Made by a program: the position numbers and the translations under genes. DNA of 24,060 bases from CAJBVG01 sp943371235 (GTDB taxonomy: Bacteria; Bacteroidota; Bacteroidia; Sphingobacteriales; Sphingobacteriaceae), in contig CALRTZ010000042.1 in the NCBI GenBank assembly GCA_943371235.1, positions 1-24,060 on the forward strand, in the 5' to 3' direction. Below are positions 8,391 to 16,386 of the stretch, one piece after another. The notes under the pieces are model-generated. The model was not told where the DNA came from, searched no databases, and saw nothing but the letters and a program-made list of their open reading frames with translations. How positions within the stretch are numbered: position 1 is the first letter of the stretch; each line of letters opens with the position of its first letter.

Positions 8391-8398
8391 TATCTTTG
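8391..8398 (+). promoter_or_regulatory. Candidate -7 promoter element of yicC-gmk-nadD
   Basis: TATCTTTG at 8391-8398 exactly matches TAnnTTTG, 18 bases before the yicC ATG at 8417. No -33 TTG is found 19 bases upstream. The TTG at its end is in frame with yicC but is more likely part of the promoter than a start codon. Confidence 0.55.
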
Positions 8399-8416
8399 AA
8401 AATTAAATCAATAGGT

Positions 8417-9289
8417 ATGTTGAAATCAATGACCGGGTATGGTCTAGCAAGCACTGAGTATTTACAGAAAAAAATTACGGTTGAAATTCGTTCTCTAAAT
8501 TCTAAATTTTTAGAGTTGAATATAAAACTTCCAAGAAGTTATTCGGAAAGAGAGAGCTTAATTAGAAACGAGGCTACCAAAGCAATTGAACGCGGCAAAG
8601 CAAATGTTAACATTAGTATTGAGCAATCAGACGCACAAGAAAGCTCTTTGTTAAATAAAGATAAATTCAACTCGTATTATAAACAGCTTACTCAACTGGC
8701 AAATGAACTAGGTGCAGATACTTCTCAACTATTTCAACAAACACTTTCTATACAAGATGTATGGTCGGTACAAGAACAAAGTTTGGATGAAGAAGAATGG
8801 AAAGTTATCTATCAAACATTTATAACAGCCTTAGAAAACTTCAATAAATTTAGAACAGACGAGGGTAAAACTTTATCAAGCGATTTAGAAAAAAGAGTAC
8901 AATTTATTTTAAATGCCATACCTGAAGTAGAGAAATTCGAAAAAAACAAAATTCCAGCTATTAAAGACAAATTAGATACTGTTTTGAAAGAAGCAGTTGG
9001 TTCAGAAAACGTAGATAAAAACAGATTAGAACAAGAGCTTATTTATTTTATCGAAAAATTCGACATAACAGAAGAAAAAATAAGATTAAAAACGCATTGC
9101 GATTATTTTTTCCAAGTAATGAAAGAGAAAGAAGCAAATGGAAAAAAACTAGGATTTATTTCTCAAGAAATTGGAAGAGAAATAAACACACTTGGTTCTA
9201 AAGCAAATGATGCAGCCATACAAAAAATTGTTGTGGGCATGAAAGATGAGTTAGAAAAAATAAAAGAACAATTGTTAAATATTATTTAA
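8417..9289 (+). CDS. yicC: YicC/YloC-family endoribonuclease
   Basis: YicC-family proteins have been described as endoribonucleases acting on RNA in bacteria; that function is from the family, not shown here. The 290-residue protein begins with the hallmark MLKSMTGYG. It has the conserved LNSKFLEL segment near residue 30, DITEEKIRLKTH in the C-terminal half and the highly conserved GFISQEIGREINTLGSKAND stretch of the DUF1732 region. The ATG at 8417 is chosen because the earlier in-frame TTG lies in a promoter box. It sits 7 bases upstream of gmk, a very common pairing. Confidence 0.93.
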   Translation: MLKSMTGYGLASTEYLQKKITVEIRSLNSKFLELNIKLPRSYSERESLIRNEATKAIERGKANVNISIEQSDAQESSLLNKDKFNSYYKQLTQLANELGADTSQLFQQTLSIQDVWSVQEQSLDEEEWKVIYQTFITALENFNKFRTDEGKTLSSDLEKRVQFILNAIPEVEKFEKNKIPAIKDKLDTVLKEAVGSENVDKNRLEQELIYFIEKFDITEEKIRLKTHCDYFFQVMKEKEANGKKLGFISQEIGREINTLGSKANDAAIQKIVVGMKDELEKIKEQLLNII

Positions 9290-9296
9290 TAAATAA

Positions 9297-9869
9297 ATGA
9301 ACAAGCAAGGTAAACTCATTATATTTTCAGCACCATCTGGCGCAGGGAAAACAACAATTGTTCATCACATATTAAAAAAATTTCCGAACATACAATTCTC
9401 GGTTTCTGCTACCACACGCGCATTGAGAGGAGATGAAGTAAATGGTAAGGATTATTATTTTGTATCTAAAGAAGAGTTTTTACATAAAGTTGCCAAGCAC
9501 GAATTTATTGAGTTCGAAGAAGTGTATTCTGGTACTTTTTACGGCACATTAAAAAATGAATTGACACGAATTTGGAACGATGATAAACATGTAATATTTG
9601 ATTTAGATGTAGAGGGTGGCTTACGTTTAAAGAAAAAATATGGAGAACATGCAATTGCCATTTTTGTGCAACCACCGTCATTAGAAGTATTAATAAATCG
9701 TTTAAGAGGTAGAGGAACTGATACAGAAGAAAAATTAAAAGAACGAATTTCTAAAGCAGAAAAGGAATTGGGCTATGCTGATAAATTTGATGTGATTGTG
9801 CATAACGACGATTTAGAATTAGCTTGTGAAGAAGCAGAAAAATTAGTAGAAGAGTTTTTGAATAAATGA
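9297..9869 (+). CDS. gmk: Guanylate kinase
   Basis: Phosphorylates GMP to GDP with ATP in nucleotide synthesis and (p)ppGpp recycling. The protein has 190 residues. The P-loop SAPSGAGKTT is at 11-20, followed by SVSATTRALRGDEVNGKDYYFV, the GMP-binding region, and then IFDLDVEGG. Length is normal. The gene follows yicC after 7 bases and its TGA overlaps the nadD ATG as ATGA. Confidence 0.98.
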   Translation: MNKQGKLIIFSAPSGAGKTTIVHHILKKFPNIQFSVSATTRALRGDEVNGKDYYFVSKEEFLHKVAKHEFIEFEEVYSGTFYGTLKNELTRIWNDDKHVIFDLDVEGGLRLKKKYGEHAIAIFVQPPSLEVLINRLRGRGTDTEEKLKERISKAEKELGYADKFDVIVHNDDLELACEEAEKLVEEFLNK

Positions 9870-10438
9870 AAATAGGTTTATTTTTTGGTTCTTTTAATCC
9901 GATACATATAGGGCATATGATCATTGCTAACTATATGGCAAACCATACTTATTTAGATCGAGTTTGGATGGTAGTATCACCACAAAATCCATTAAAAGAC
10001 AAATCACTTTTAATAAACACCTATGATCGCTTAGAGATGTGTAAACTTGCTTTTAACGACGATGCTAATATTCAGGTTTCAGATATTGAATTGCATTTAC
10101 CACAACCTTCTTACACTATAGATACGCTCACCTATTTAAAAGAAAAATACCCAGAGCATGAGTTTACCTTAATTATGGGTGCCGATAATTTAAGCTCTTT
10201 AAAGAAGTGGAAAAATTATGAATTAATTTTAAGAGACTATAAAATACTGGTGTATCCACGACCAAAAGAAGTTGTTTCCGAACTGTCAACCCATCCAAAT
10301 ATTAGCATTACCGAAACTCCGATAATGGAAATTTCTTCCACATTTATTCGGAATGCCATAAAAAACAATAAAGACATTCGTTATTTTTTACCAGATAATG
10401 TGTTGGAATTTATTGAGTCAAAAAGTTTATATAAATAA
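9866..10438 (+). CDS. nadD: Nicotinate-nucleotide adenylyltransferase
   Basis: Adenylates nicotinate mononucleotide to deamido-NAD in NAD synthesis. The 190-residue protein has the nucleotidyltransferase motif GSFNPIHIGH (8-17, with His14 and His17) and the C-terminal ISSTFIR (156-162). Both are hallmarks of NadD. It overlaps gmk by 4 bases, and its stop directly abuts the stop of the convergent glucosaminidase gene with no intervening base. Confidence 0.97.
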   Translation: MKIGLFFGSFNPIHIGHMIIANYMANHTYLDRVWMVVSPQNPLKDKSLLINTYDRLEMCKLAFNDDANIQVSDIELHLPQPSYTIDTLTYLKEKYPEHEFTLIMGADNLSSLKKWKNYELILRDYKILVYPRPKEVVSELSTHPNISITETPIMEISSTFIRNAIKNNKDIRYFLPDNVLEFIESKSLYK

Positions 10439-11149
10439 TTATTGAATTTTAATTTTCTCTCCTAAATACAAATCAGTACTCGTTTTTTTGTTCAACTTCT
10501 TTAGCGTTTCTATACTTACTTTGTATTGTTGAGAAATAGAGTACATTGTATCTCCTTTTTTAACTTCATGGTATTTGCTTTTATCGGCAGTAGTTGAATT
10601 GTTTTTTTCTACTAAATTTTCTTCTGCTCGATCTTCTTTTCTAACCGCTCTTCTGGCTCCTCGTTTATCGTATTTATCTAAATCATATTTTTCTATAAGA
10701 GTTATTAAAAGTGTAGGGTAGTTAGAGTTTGTTGCATATCCAGCTTGTTTTAGTCCATTTGCCCAAGCTTTATAATCGCGTTTATCATACTCGAATAAAA
10801 ACGAATAACGTTTTTTGCTTGCTAAAAATTCTGAATGGTCTCTGTAAGAATGTTTCGCTTTTCTATACCTTCTAAAACACTCGTCTTTTTTATCATCATC
10901 TTCTTTAATGGTCCTACCGTGCCAATCACTTGTGCATTTTATACCAAAATGATTGCGACCTTTACGTGCTAACCTACTTTGTCCACTTCCCGATTCTAAA
11001 ATGCCTTGTGCCAAAGTTATACTTGCTGGTACACCGTACCTTCTCATTTCTTTAATGGCTGTTTTGCGATACTTTTTAATGTATGCTTCAGTATCGTTAG
11101 AAAATAAAATTGTGGGTAAACATAAGAGCAGTATAATAATTCTGATCAT
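10439..11149 (-). CDS. Secreted glucosaminidase with LysM domain, copy A
   Basis: Probable peptidoglycan hydrolase of the GH73/FlgJ-like glucosaminidase group. The 236-residue protein has a signal peptide (about 1-17), a glucosaminidase domain (about 20-165) with the probable catalytic Glu52 in ILESGSGQSRLA, and one LysM repeat at 192-236 (KKGDTMYSISQQYKVS). Two cysteines, in FGIKCTSDW and DECFRRY, are shared with copy B and could form a disulfide after export. A Lys/Arg/Glu-rich linker joins the domains. It lies 28 bases downstream of copy B on the same strand, so they probably form one transcript. Confidence 0.9.
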   Translation of the reverse strand: MIRIIILLLCLPTILFSNDTEAYIKKYRKTAIKEMRRYGVPASITLAQGILESGSGQSRLARKGRNHFGIKCTSDWHGRTIKEDDDKKDECFRRYRKAKHSYRDHSEFLASKKRYSFLFEYDKRDYKAWANGLKQAGYATNSNYPTLLITLIEKYDLDKYDKRGARRAVRKEDRAEENLVEKNNSTTADKSKYHEVKKGDTMYSISQQYKVSIETLKKLNKKTSTDLYLGEKIKIQ

Positions 11150-11177
11150 ACAAATAAAAGAGGGTTAATAAATAATT

Positions 11178-11936
11178 TTATTTTGGAATTACTAAAAATT
11201 TACCTGGTTTTATTAAGTTTGATTTTAACTTGTTTGCTTTTTTAATTTTATCAACAGACACTTTATATTTTCTGGAAATAAAATACAGTGATTGTCCTTG
11301 TTTAACTTTATGTCTTACTATTGTTGATGTATTTGTGTTAGCCAATTTTTCTTCAATTGGCTCTACTTCGGGTTTGTTTATAATAATGTTGATGATAGTA
11401 GAATCATTGCGTTTAATAGTATCTAATACTGCATAATCATACTGATGTAAATTATACATAGTAATGGTTCTTAGTAAATGGGATGCATAACTTTTACTTC
11501 GTGCATAGCCCGAACGTTGTAAACCATATGCCCATTTTTTATACTGAGTAGGTTTGTAATTAAATAAAAAGGCGTATTGTTTATTTTTTGTTAAAAAGCT
11601 TGAACGATCGGCATATGCTTCTTCAGCATTTTCATATTTTCTGAAGCACGAATTTTTTTTATTTCCATTTCTATGAAAACGTTTACCCGACCAATTCCTT
11701 GTACATTTTACTCCAAAATGATTGTTTGCTTTTTGGGCTAACTGGCTAGTGCCATTTGCAGATTCGTGTAAAGCCTGAGCAAGCGTTATACTAGCAGGGA
11801 TGCCAGTTTTTTTCATTTCAGAAATGGCAAGTATTTTGTATTTTTCAATATATGTACTTGCTGTACCTTGCTTCTTTTGCGAAAGTGCAATTATTGATAT
11901 GGATACAAAATAACACAGCAACAGAAATTTACGCAT
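11178..11936 (-). CDS. Secreted glucosaminidase with LysM domain, copy B
   Basis: Paralogue of the adjacent copy A with the same architecture and 252 residues. It has a signal peptide ending near IIALSQ (residue 20), a glucosaminidase domain with the probable catalytic Glu58 in LAQALHESANG, NHFGVKC and a second cysteine in NSCFRKY, and one C-terminal LysM (about 207-252). I choose ATG 11936 rather than the TTG two codons upstream, because that TTG ends a TAAATTTG promoter-like box. If that box is real, transcription would begin at or very near the ATG. Confidence 0.9.
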   Translation of the reverse strand: MRKFLLLCYFVSISIIALSQKKQGTASTYIEKYKILAISEMKKTGIPASITLAQALHESANGTSQLAQKANNHFGVKCTRNWSGKRFHRNGNKKNSCFRKYENAEEAYADRSSFLTKNKQYAFLFNYKPTQYKKWAYGLQRSGYARSKSYASHLLRTITMYNLHQYDYAVLDTIKRNDSTIINIIINKPEVEPIEEKLANTNTSTIVRHKVKQGQSLYFISRKYKVSVDKIKKANKLKSNLIKPGKFLVIPK

Positions 11937-11939
11937 ATC

Positions 11940-11947
11940 CAAATTTA
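11940..11947 (-). promoter_or_regulatory. Candidate -7 element of the glucosaminidase pair
   Basis: The minus strand reads TAAATTTG, an exact TAnnTTTG match, ending only 3 bases before the ATG at 11936. The spacing would give a leaderless or nearly leaderless mRNA, which lowers confidence that this box is used. Confidence 0.35.
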
Positions 11948-12004
11948 TAAAAATACTCTTAAGAATTATTAATAAATTTACCTTATCACATAAACGATTT
12001 AGTA

Positions 12005-13162
12005 TTGAAAAACATTACACGTACCGTTTGGATTCTTTCTTTAGTAAGCTTATTTACTGATACAGCCAGTGAAATGCTATATCCCATTATGCCTATCTAT
12101 TTAAAATCCATCGGATTTTCAATCGTATTAATTGGAATATTGGAAGGCATTGCCGAAGCAACAGCCGGCTTAAGTAAAGGCTATTTCGGAAAATGGTCTG
12201 ATAATTCTGGGAAACGAGTTCCATTTGTACAACTTGGTTATTTATTAAGCTCGCTTTCTCGCCCTATGATGGCTTTGTTTGTATATCCATTATGGATATT
12301 TTTTGCACGTACACTCGATCGTTTTGGAAAGGGAATTCGAACTGCTGCCAGAGATGCAATTTTATCTGATGAAGCCACACAAGCTACAAAAGCAAGTGTA
12401 TTCGGCTTTCATAGAAGCATGGACACTTTGGGTGCAGTACTTGGCCCTTCATTAGCATTGTTGTATTTATATTTTTACCCAGAAGATTACCTAACTCTTT
12501 TTTACATTGCTTTTATACCTGGCTTGTTTGCAATTTTTGCTTCCTTATTAATTAAAGAGCGAAAAAACATAGTTCCAAAACTACGTGTTAAAACCTCTTA
12601 CTTAGATTTTATTCGGTATTGGAAAACGAGTCCGGTGGTTTATAAAAAACTAGTATTTGGTTTATTACTTTTCGCCTTATTTAATAGCTCTGATGTTTTT
12701 TTACTATTAAAAGCGAAACAAGCAGGCCTTTCGGACACAATGGTTATCGGTGTTTATATTTTTTATAATTTAATTTATGCATCATTTGCATATCCTTTAG
12801 GAATAATTGCCGACAAGCTTGGATTAAAAAACATGTTTGCATTTGGCTTGTTAATTTTTTCAATCGTATATTTTGGAATGGGTTTAGGAACAGAATTATG
12901 GATTATTGTGGTGTTATTTTTTCTGTACGGTTTATTCTCTGCTGCTACAGAAGGAATTTCTAAAGCTTGGATAAGTAACGTAACAGATAAAAAAGATACT
13001 GCTACCGCTATTGGAACTTATGCGAGTTTCCAAAGTATTTGTACGATGTTAGCAAGCAGCATTGCAGGGTTAATTTGGTTTCAGTTTGGAGCAAATGTTA
13101 CTTTTGTACTTACCGGATTTGTTAGTTTATGTTTAGTGATTTATTTTTTAAAATTAAAATGA
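12005..13162 (+). CDS. MFS transporter
   Basis: An inner-membrane protein of 385 residues with about twelve hydrophobic segments. The N-terminus SLFTDTASEMLYPIMPIYL and the loop GKWSDNSGKRVPF, a variant of the MFS GxxxDxxGRR signature between helices 2 and 3, identify the superfamily, as does the FGKGIRTAARDAIL segment. The start is TTG at 12005; the next in-frame ATG would remove part of the first helix. The substrate is unknown. Its stop overlaps the ATG of the next gene as ATGA, so the two are probably coupled. Confidence 0.88.
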   Translation: MKNITRTVWILSLVSLFTDTASEMLYPIMPIYLKSIGFSIVLIGILEGIAEATAGLSKGYFGKWSDNSGKRVPFVQLGYLLSSLSRPMMALFVYPLWIFFARTLDRFGKGIRTAARDAILSDEATQATKASVFGFHRSMDTLGAVLGPSLALLYLYFYPEDYLTLFYIAFIPGLFAIFASLLIKERKNIVPKLRVKTSYLDFIRYWKTSPVVYKKLVFGLLLFALFNSSDVFLLLKAKQAGLSDTMVIGVYIFYNLIYASFAYPLGIIADKLGLKNMFAFGLLIFSIVYFGMGLGTELWIIVVLFFLYGLFSAATEGISKAWISNVTDKKDTATAIGTYASFQSICTMLASSIAGLIWFQFGANVTFVLTGFVSLCLVIYFLKLK

Positions 13163-14139
13163 AAAAATTAGCAGTCATCGTATTTATTTTAATTTCAGTA
13201 AAAGCTTATTCGCAAACCGCATTAGATGCTGTGTTACAAGGGACGGTTATAAATGCAAAAAGTAATTTTATCGAACTAAAATATTTAAACAATCCACTCG
13301 ACGATACATTAAGTTCTGTAAAAATTGAGCTAAATGAAAAAGGTCAATTTTATTTTGAACTACCCATTAAAAGGCCACTAGATGCAAGTCTGGTACATAA
13401 TAACCAAAGCGCACCTTTGTATATAGAACCTTCTGAGAGAATAGAGGTTTCTATATTAGCCGACGATGTTTTTAGAAGTATAAATTACGTTAGCACTAAT
13501 TTTAACAATCATTACTTAATTGCCTATAAGAAAAAATACGAACGCCCACGTAATACAGACGAACGTACTAAACATTTACAAAATGACGATGCACTCAGGT
13601 ATGCAAAGTACGAAAACGAATTAGCAGAGGATAAACTAAATTTTCTATCACAATACCATGCAGAAAATAATTTGTCGACAATATTTATTAAAAGACAAGA
13701 AGCTGCAATTAATTACGGAGCCGCTAATTATAAATATAAATTAAAGGATGCACTTAAAAATCTCAACATAACAACAAAACAAATACCCGACTACTACTAT
13801 TCATTTATGTTAGAATTGCCTGTTGATGAAAACGATTTAATTACAGTTCCCGAGTTTTATGAATATTTGGAACATCGATTTCAGTATAAATATATCACTA
13901 CCCCTTACAAAGCAACCAATGAATCAGAAACAGTGAGTTATACCTTTAACATTGCACACAGTTTATATAAAGATAGGGTGCAGAATATTTACCTGACTAA
14001 AAAATTTGGCGAATTGCTTGATACTTATTCTTATGAAAACACCTCACGATTTATTTCTAGTTATATGAGTACGGTTTATCAAAAAGAATACAGAATTTAC
14101 ATTGATAAAAAATTGGAAAAAGCGCGATTAAGAAATTAA
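13159..14139 (+). CDS. Secreted DUF4369-like protein lacking a thioredoxin domain
   Basis: A 326-residue exported protein of unknown function. The signal peptide (1-19) ends in SVKAYSQ. Residues about 24-115 look like the DUF4369 beta domain (GTVINAKSNFIELKYLNN, then IYIEPSERIEV-like ILYIEPSERI spacing). The rest is helical and charged. In Bacteroidota this arrangement often precedes a C-terminal AhpC/TSA or TlpA-like thioredoxin domain. Here the protein ends at LEKARLRN, about where that domain would begin, and no CxxC motif is present. It overlaps the MFS gene by 4 bases at its start and the convergent hutG by 4 bases at its end. The domain assignment is by eye and moderately sure. Confidence 0.7.
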   Translation: MKKLAVIVFILISVKAYSQTALDAVLQGTVINAKSNFIELKYLNNPLDDTLSSVKIELNEKGQFYFELPIKRPLDASLVHNNQSAPLYIEPSERIEVSILADDVFRSINYVSTNFNNHYLIAYKKKYERPRNTDERTKHLQNDDALRYAKYENELAEDKLNFLSQYHAENNLSTIFIKRQEAAINYGAANYKYKLKDALKNLNITTKQIPDYYYSFMLELPVDENDLITVPEFYEYLEHRFQYKYITTPYKATNESETVSYTFNIAHSLYKDRVQNIYLTKKFGELLDTYSYENTSRFISSYMSTVYQKEYRIYIDKKLEKARLRN

Positions 14140-15146
14140 TTTCCGCTCGACTTCACAAAATCACTTACTAAATAAGAGATAAATTTTCCAAGAGTGTTTT
14201 TATCTTGTTCATTTGCTAAACCAGCAGAGCCTTCAGTAATATGTAAATACACACTCGACAAAAGAGTGCTGCATTGGTGTAAAATTGCTCGTGCTTCTGT
14301 AGTGTTCCAACCAGTATTGGTTTGTGCAGAACTCGGTACATCTGCAATACAATCTAAATCTAGTTCAATGCCACAAGCTTGCTTTTGCAGAAAAATTAAA
14401 ATACTATTCAACGCTAATTCCATTGGAATTCTTTTTCTTATGGCAATATCTTCGAAGCTTAAGTATTGTATGTTTACATCATTATCTATTTCAGACAATA
14501 CCGCGTCCGAATTATAGTTTTCATGCAAACCGAAAATTCCGTATTTGTGTAAATAGTTTTCAGATTTAGCATACCTAAATCCATTTCCACTGTGCCTGCC
14601 TTCTTTTATCCTGTAATCTGTGTGTGCATCAATATTAATACAATTTAATGCAGAACCTAATGCGAGTGAACTGCCTTTTATCAAAGGGTAAGAATTATTA
14701 TGTCCACCACCAATAGCGATTAATTTTTTACCGCTGGCAATTATGGTTTGCACTATTGGAAAAATTACATCGTCTAGTTCGGCGCATAATCCTCTTAAAC
14801 TTGACAAATCAGCATTTTCAGATTTCTTCATCTCTTCTGAAAAATCTATATGTCCAAGTAGCAATACCTTAGAAGCATCTTGGAATTTATTTTGTTGGAT
14901 AGAGAGAAGAGCAGAGATTGCATATTCAAATGTTTTATCGGCACCTGCTTTGCCTTGGTTTGCTCTAATGCCAATGTCTTCTGGCAAACCTAGTATTACA
15001 TACGTTGCTTTAGAGTTCTGTAATTCTTCTTTCCAAGCATTTTCATCTTGAACGTGTAATATGTGTTGCCCCCATTTTTCTTCGTGTTCACGCGAAGTAA
15101 AAAGCGAATTTATTTTTTCTTTATTGTAAACAATAAGTTTTGCCAT
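14136..15146 (-). CDS. hutG: Arginase-fold hydrolase, probable formimidoylglutamase
   Basis: Probably hydrolyses N-formimidoyl-L-glutamate to glutamate and formamide, the last step of histidine breakdown. The 336-residue protein carries all the binuclear Mn site residues of the ureohydrolase fold: His149 in GGGHNNSYP, Asp173, His175 and Asp177 in NIDAHTDYR, and Asp263 and Asp265 in ELDLDCI. The specific substrate is inferred from hutI directly upstream; agmatinase or arginase activity is not excluded by the motifs alone. ATG 15146 begins 1 base after the hutI stop, so translation is likely coupled. An earlier in-frame TTG at 15164 lies inside hutI. Confidence 0.85.
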   Translation of the reverse strand: MAKLIVYNKEKINSLFTSREHEEKWGQHILHVQDENAWKEELQNSKATYVILGLPEDIGIRANQGKAGADKTFEYAISALLSIQQNKFQDASKVLLLGHIDFSEEMKKSENADLSSLRGLCAELDDVIFPIVQTIIASGKKLIAIGGGHNNSYPLIKGSSLALGSALNCINIDAHTDYRIKEGRHSGNGFRYAKSENYLHKYGIFGLHENYNSDAVLSEIDNDVNIQYLSFEDIAIRKRIPMELALNSILIFLQKQACGIELDLDCIADVPSSAQTNTGWNTTEARAILHQCSTLLSSVYLHITEGSAGLANEQDKNTLGKFISYLVSDFVKSSGN

Positions 15147-15147
15147 A

Positions 15148-16386
15148 TCAATGTCCTTTAACAAAAACTTGGTCTATACAGTTTTCTGTAAATGCATAGG
15201 GTATATATGCTAAGCTAGGAATCTTTTTGGTAAGAATTAAATCGGCGTATTTACCAATAGTGATGCTGCCGGTTTCCTTTTGCAATTCCATGGCATAAGC
15301 ACCGTTAATGGTGCAAGCGTTTATTGCTTCCTCAGGTGTCATTTTAAGCTGCGTACACGCGAGCGAGCACACAAACGACATGTTGCCGCTTGGCGAGGTG
15401 CCAGGGTTGTAATCGCTTGCTAATGCAATAGCTAAACCAGCGTCAATCATTTTACGAGCGGGTTGGTAGGGTAAGTTTATAAAAAATGCTGCAGAAGGTA
15501 AAAGAGTACCAATTGTATTTGAGTTTAATAAGCATGCAATTTCTTCTTCGCCAACACATTCTAAGTGATCAACAGATACAGCATTGTATTTAACCCCTAC
15601 TTGTATTCCTCCGGAGTAGTGTAACTGGTTCGCATGTATTTTTGGTTTCAATCCGTACTTTGCTCCGGCCTCTAGTATCTCTGAAGTTTCATCTGCATTG
15701 AAAAAACCATCTTCACAAAAGGCATCAATATAATCCGCTAAACCTTCATCGGCTACACGTGGTAACATTTCGTTTATAATTAAATTGATGTATGCTTGGT
15801 GGTTTTGTTTGTATTCTATAGGGTAGGCGTGTGCAGCTAAAAAATTTGCTTTAATAGTTAAACTTGATGTTTCTTTTAGTTTCCTAATTACACGCAACAT
15901 TTTTAACTCTGCATCTGTTGTTAAACCGTAGCCACTTTTTATTTCAATGTTTGTTGTGCCTTGTAAACGCAACTGCTCTAAACGTTGGTAGGCTGTTTCA
16001 TACAGTTCTTGCTCCGAAGTTAATTGTAGTTTTTTAGCAGAGTTTAATATACCACCACCTTTGCGAGCAATTTCTTCGTATGGTATTCCTTTTATTCTAT
16101 CTACAAATTCCGATTCTCTACTTGCAGCATAAACCAAGTGTGTATGCGAATCGTTGAATGCTGGCATTAAAAATTTCCCATCAGCATCTATTTGTAATTC
16201 GTAAGTAGAAATTGTATCGAGGTCTAATGTATCCATAGAACCGTATGATTCTATTTTTTGATTATTTACTACAAGCCAAGCATTTTCAATACTTTCCAGT
16301 TTAGCCATTTCGGCGCCAGCAAGTTTTTCCTTGTTATGATCTAGTATTCCTACTAATGATTTTATATTGTAAAAAATGCTTTTCAT
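15148..16386 (-). CDS. hutI: Imidazolonepropionase
   Basis: Hydrolyses 4-imidazolone-5-propionate to N-formimidoyl-glutamate in histidine degradation. The 412-residue amidohydrolase has the metal motif SHTH (His81, His83), AAHAYP with His186, KIHANQLHYSGG with His251 and SDYNPGT with Asp325. These match HutI well. The ATG at 16386 overlaps the exonuclease stop by one base (TAATG). hutH and hutU are not in the window, so the pathway must be completed elsewhere. Confidence 0.96.
   Translation of the reverse strand: MKSIFYNIKSLVGILDHNKEKLAGAEMAKLESIENAWLVVNNQKIESYGSMDTLDLDTISTYELQIDADGKFLMPAFNDSHTHLVYAASRESEFVDRIKGIPYEEIARKGGGILNSAKKLQLTSEQELYETAYQRLEQLRLQGTTNIEIKSGYGLTTDAELKMLRVIRKLKETSSLTIKANFLAAHAYPIEYKQNHQAYINLIINEMLPRVADEGLADYIDAFCEDGFFNADETSEILEAGAKYGLKPKIHANQLHYSGGIQVGVKYNAVSVDHLECVGEEEIACLLNSNTIGTLLPSAAFFINLPYQPARKMIDAGLAIALASDYNPGTSPSGNMSFVCSLACTQLKMTPEEAINACTINGAYAMELQKETGSITIGKYADLILTKKIPSLAYIPYAFTENCIDQVFVKGH

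Noticed and set aside
15147..15164. TTG at 15164 as the hutG start
   Set aside because: It would overlap hutI by 17 bases and add six residues; the ATG at 15146, one base after the hutI stop, is simpler.
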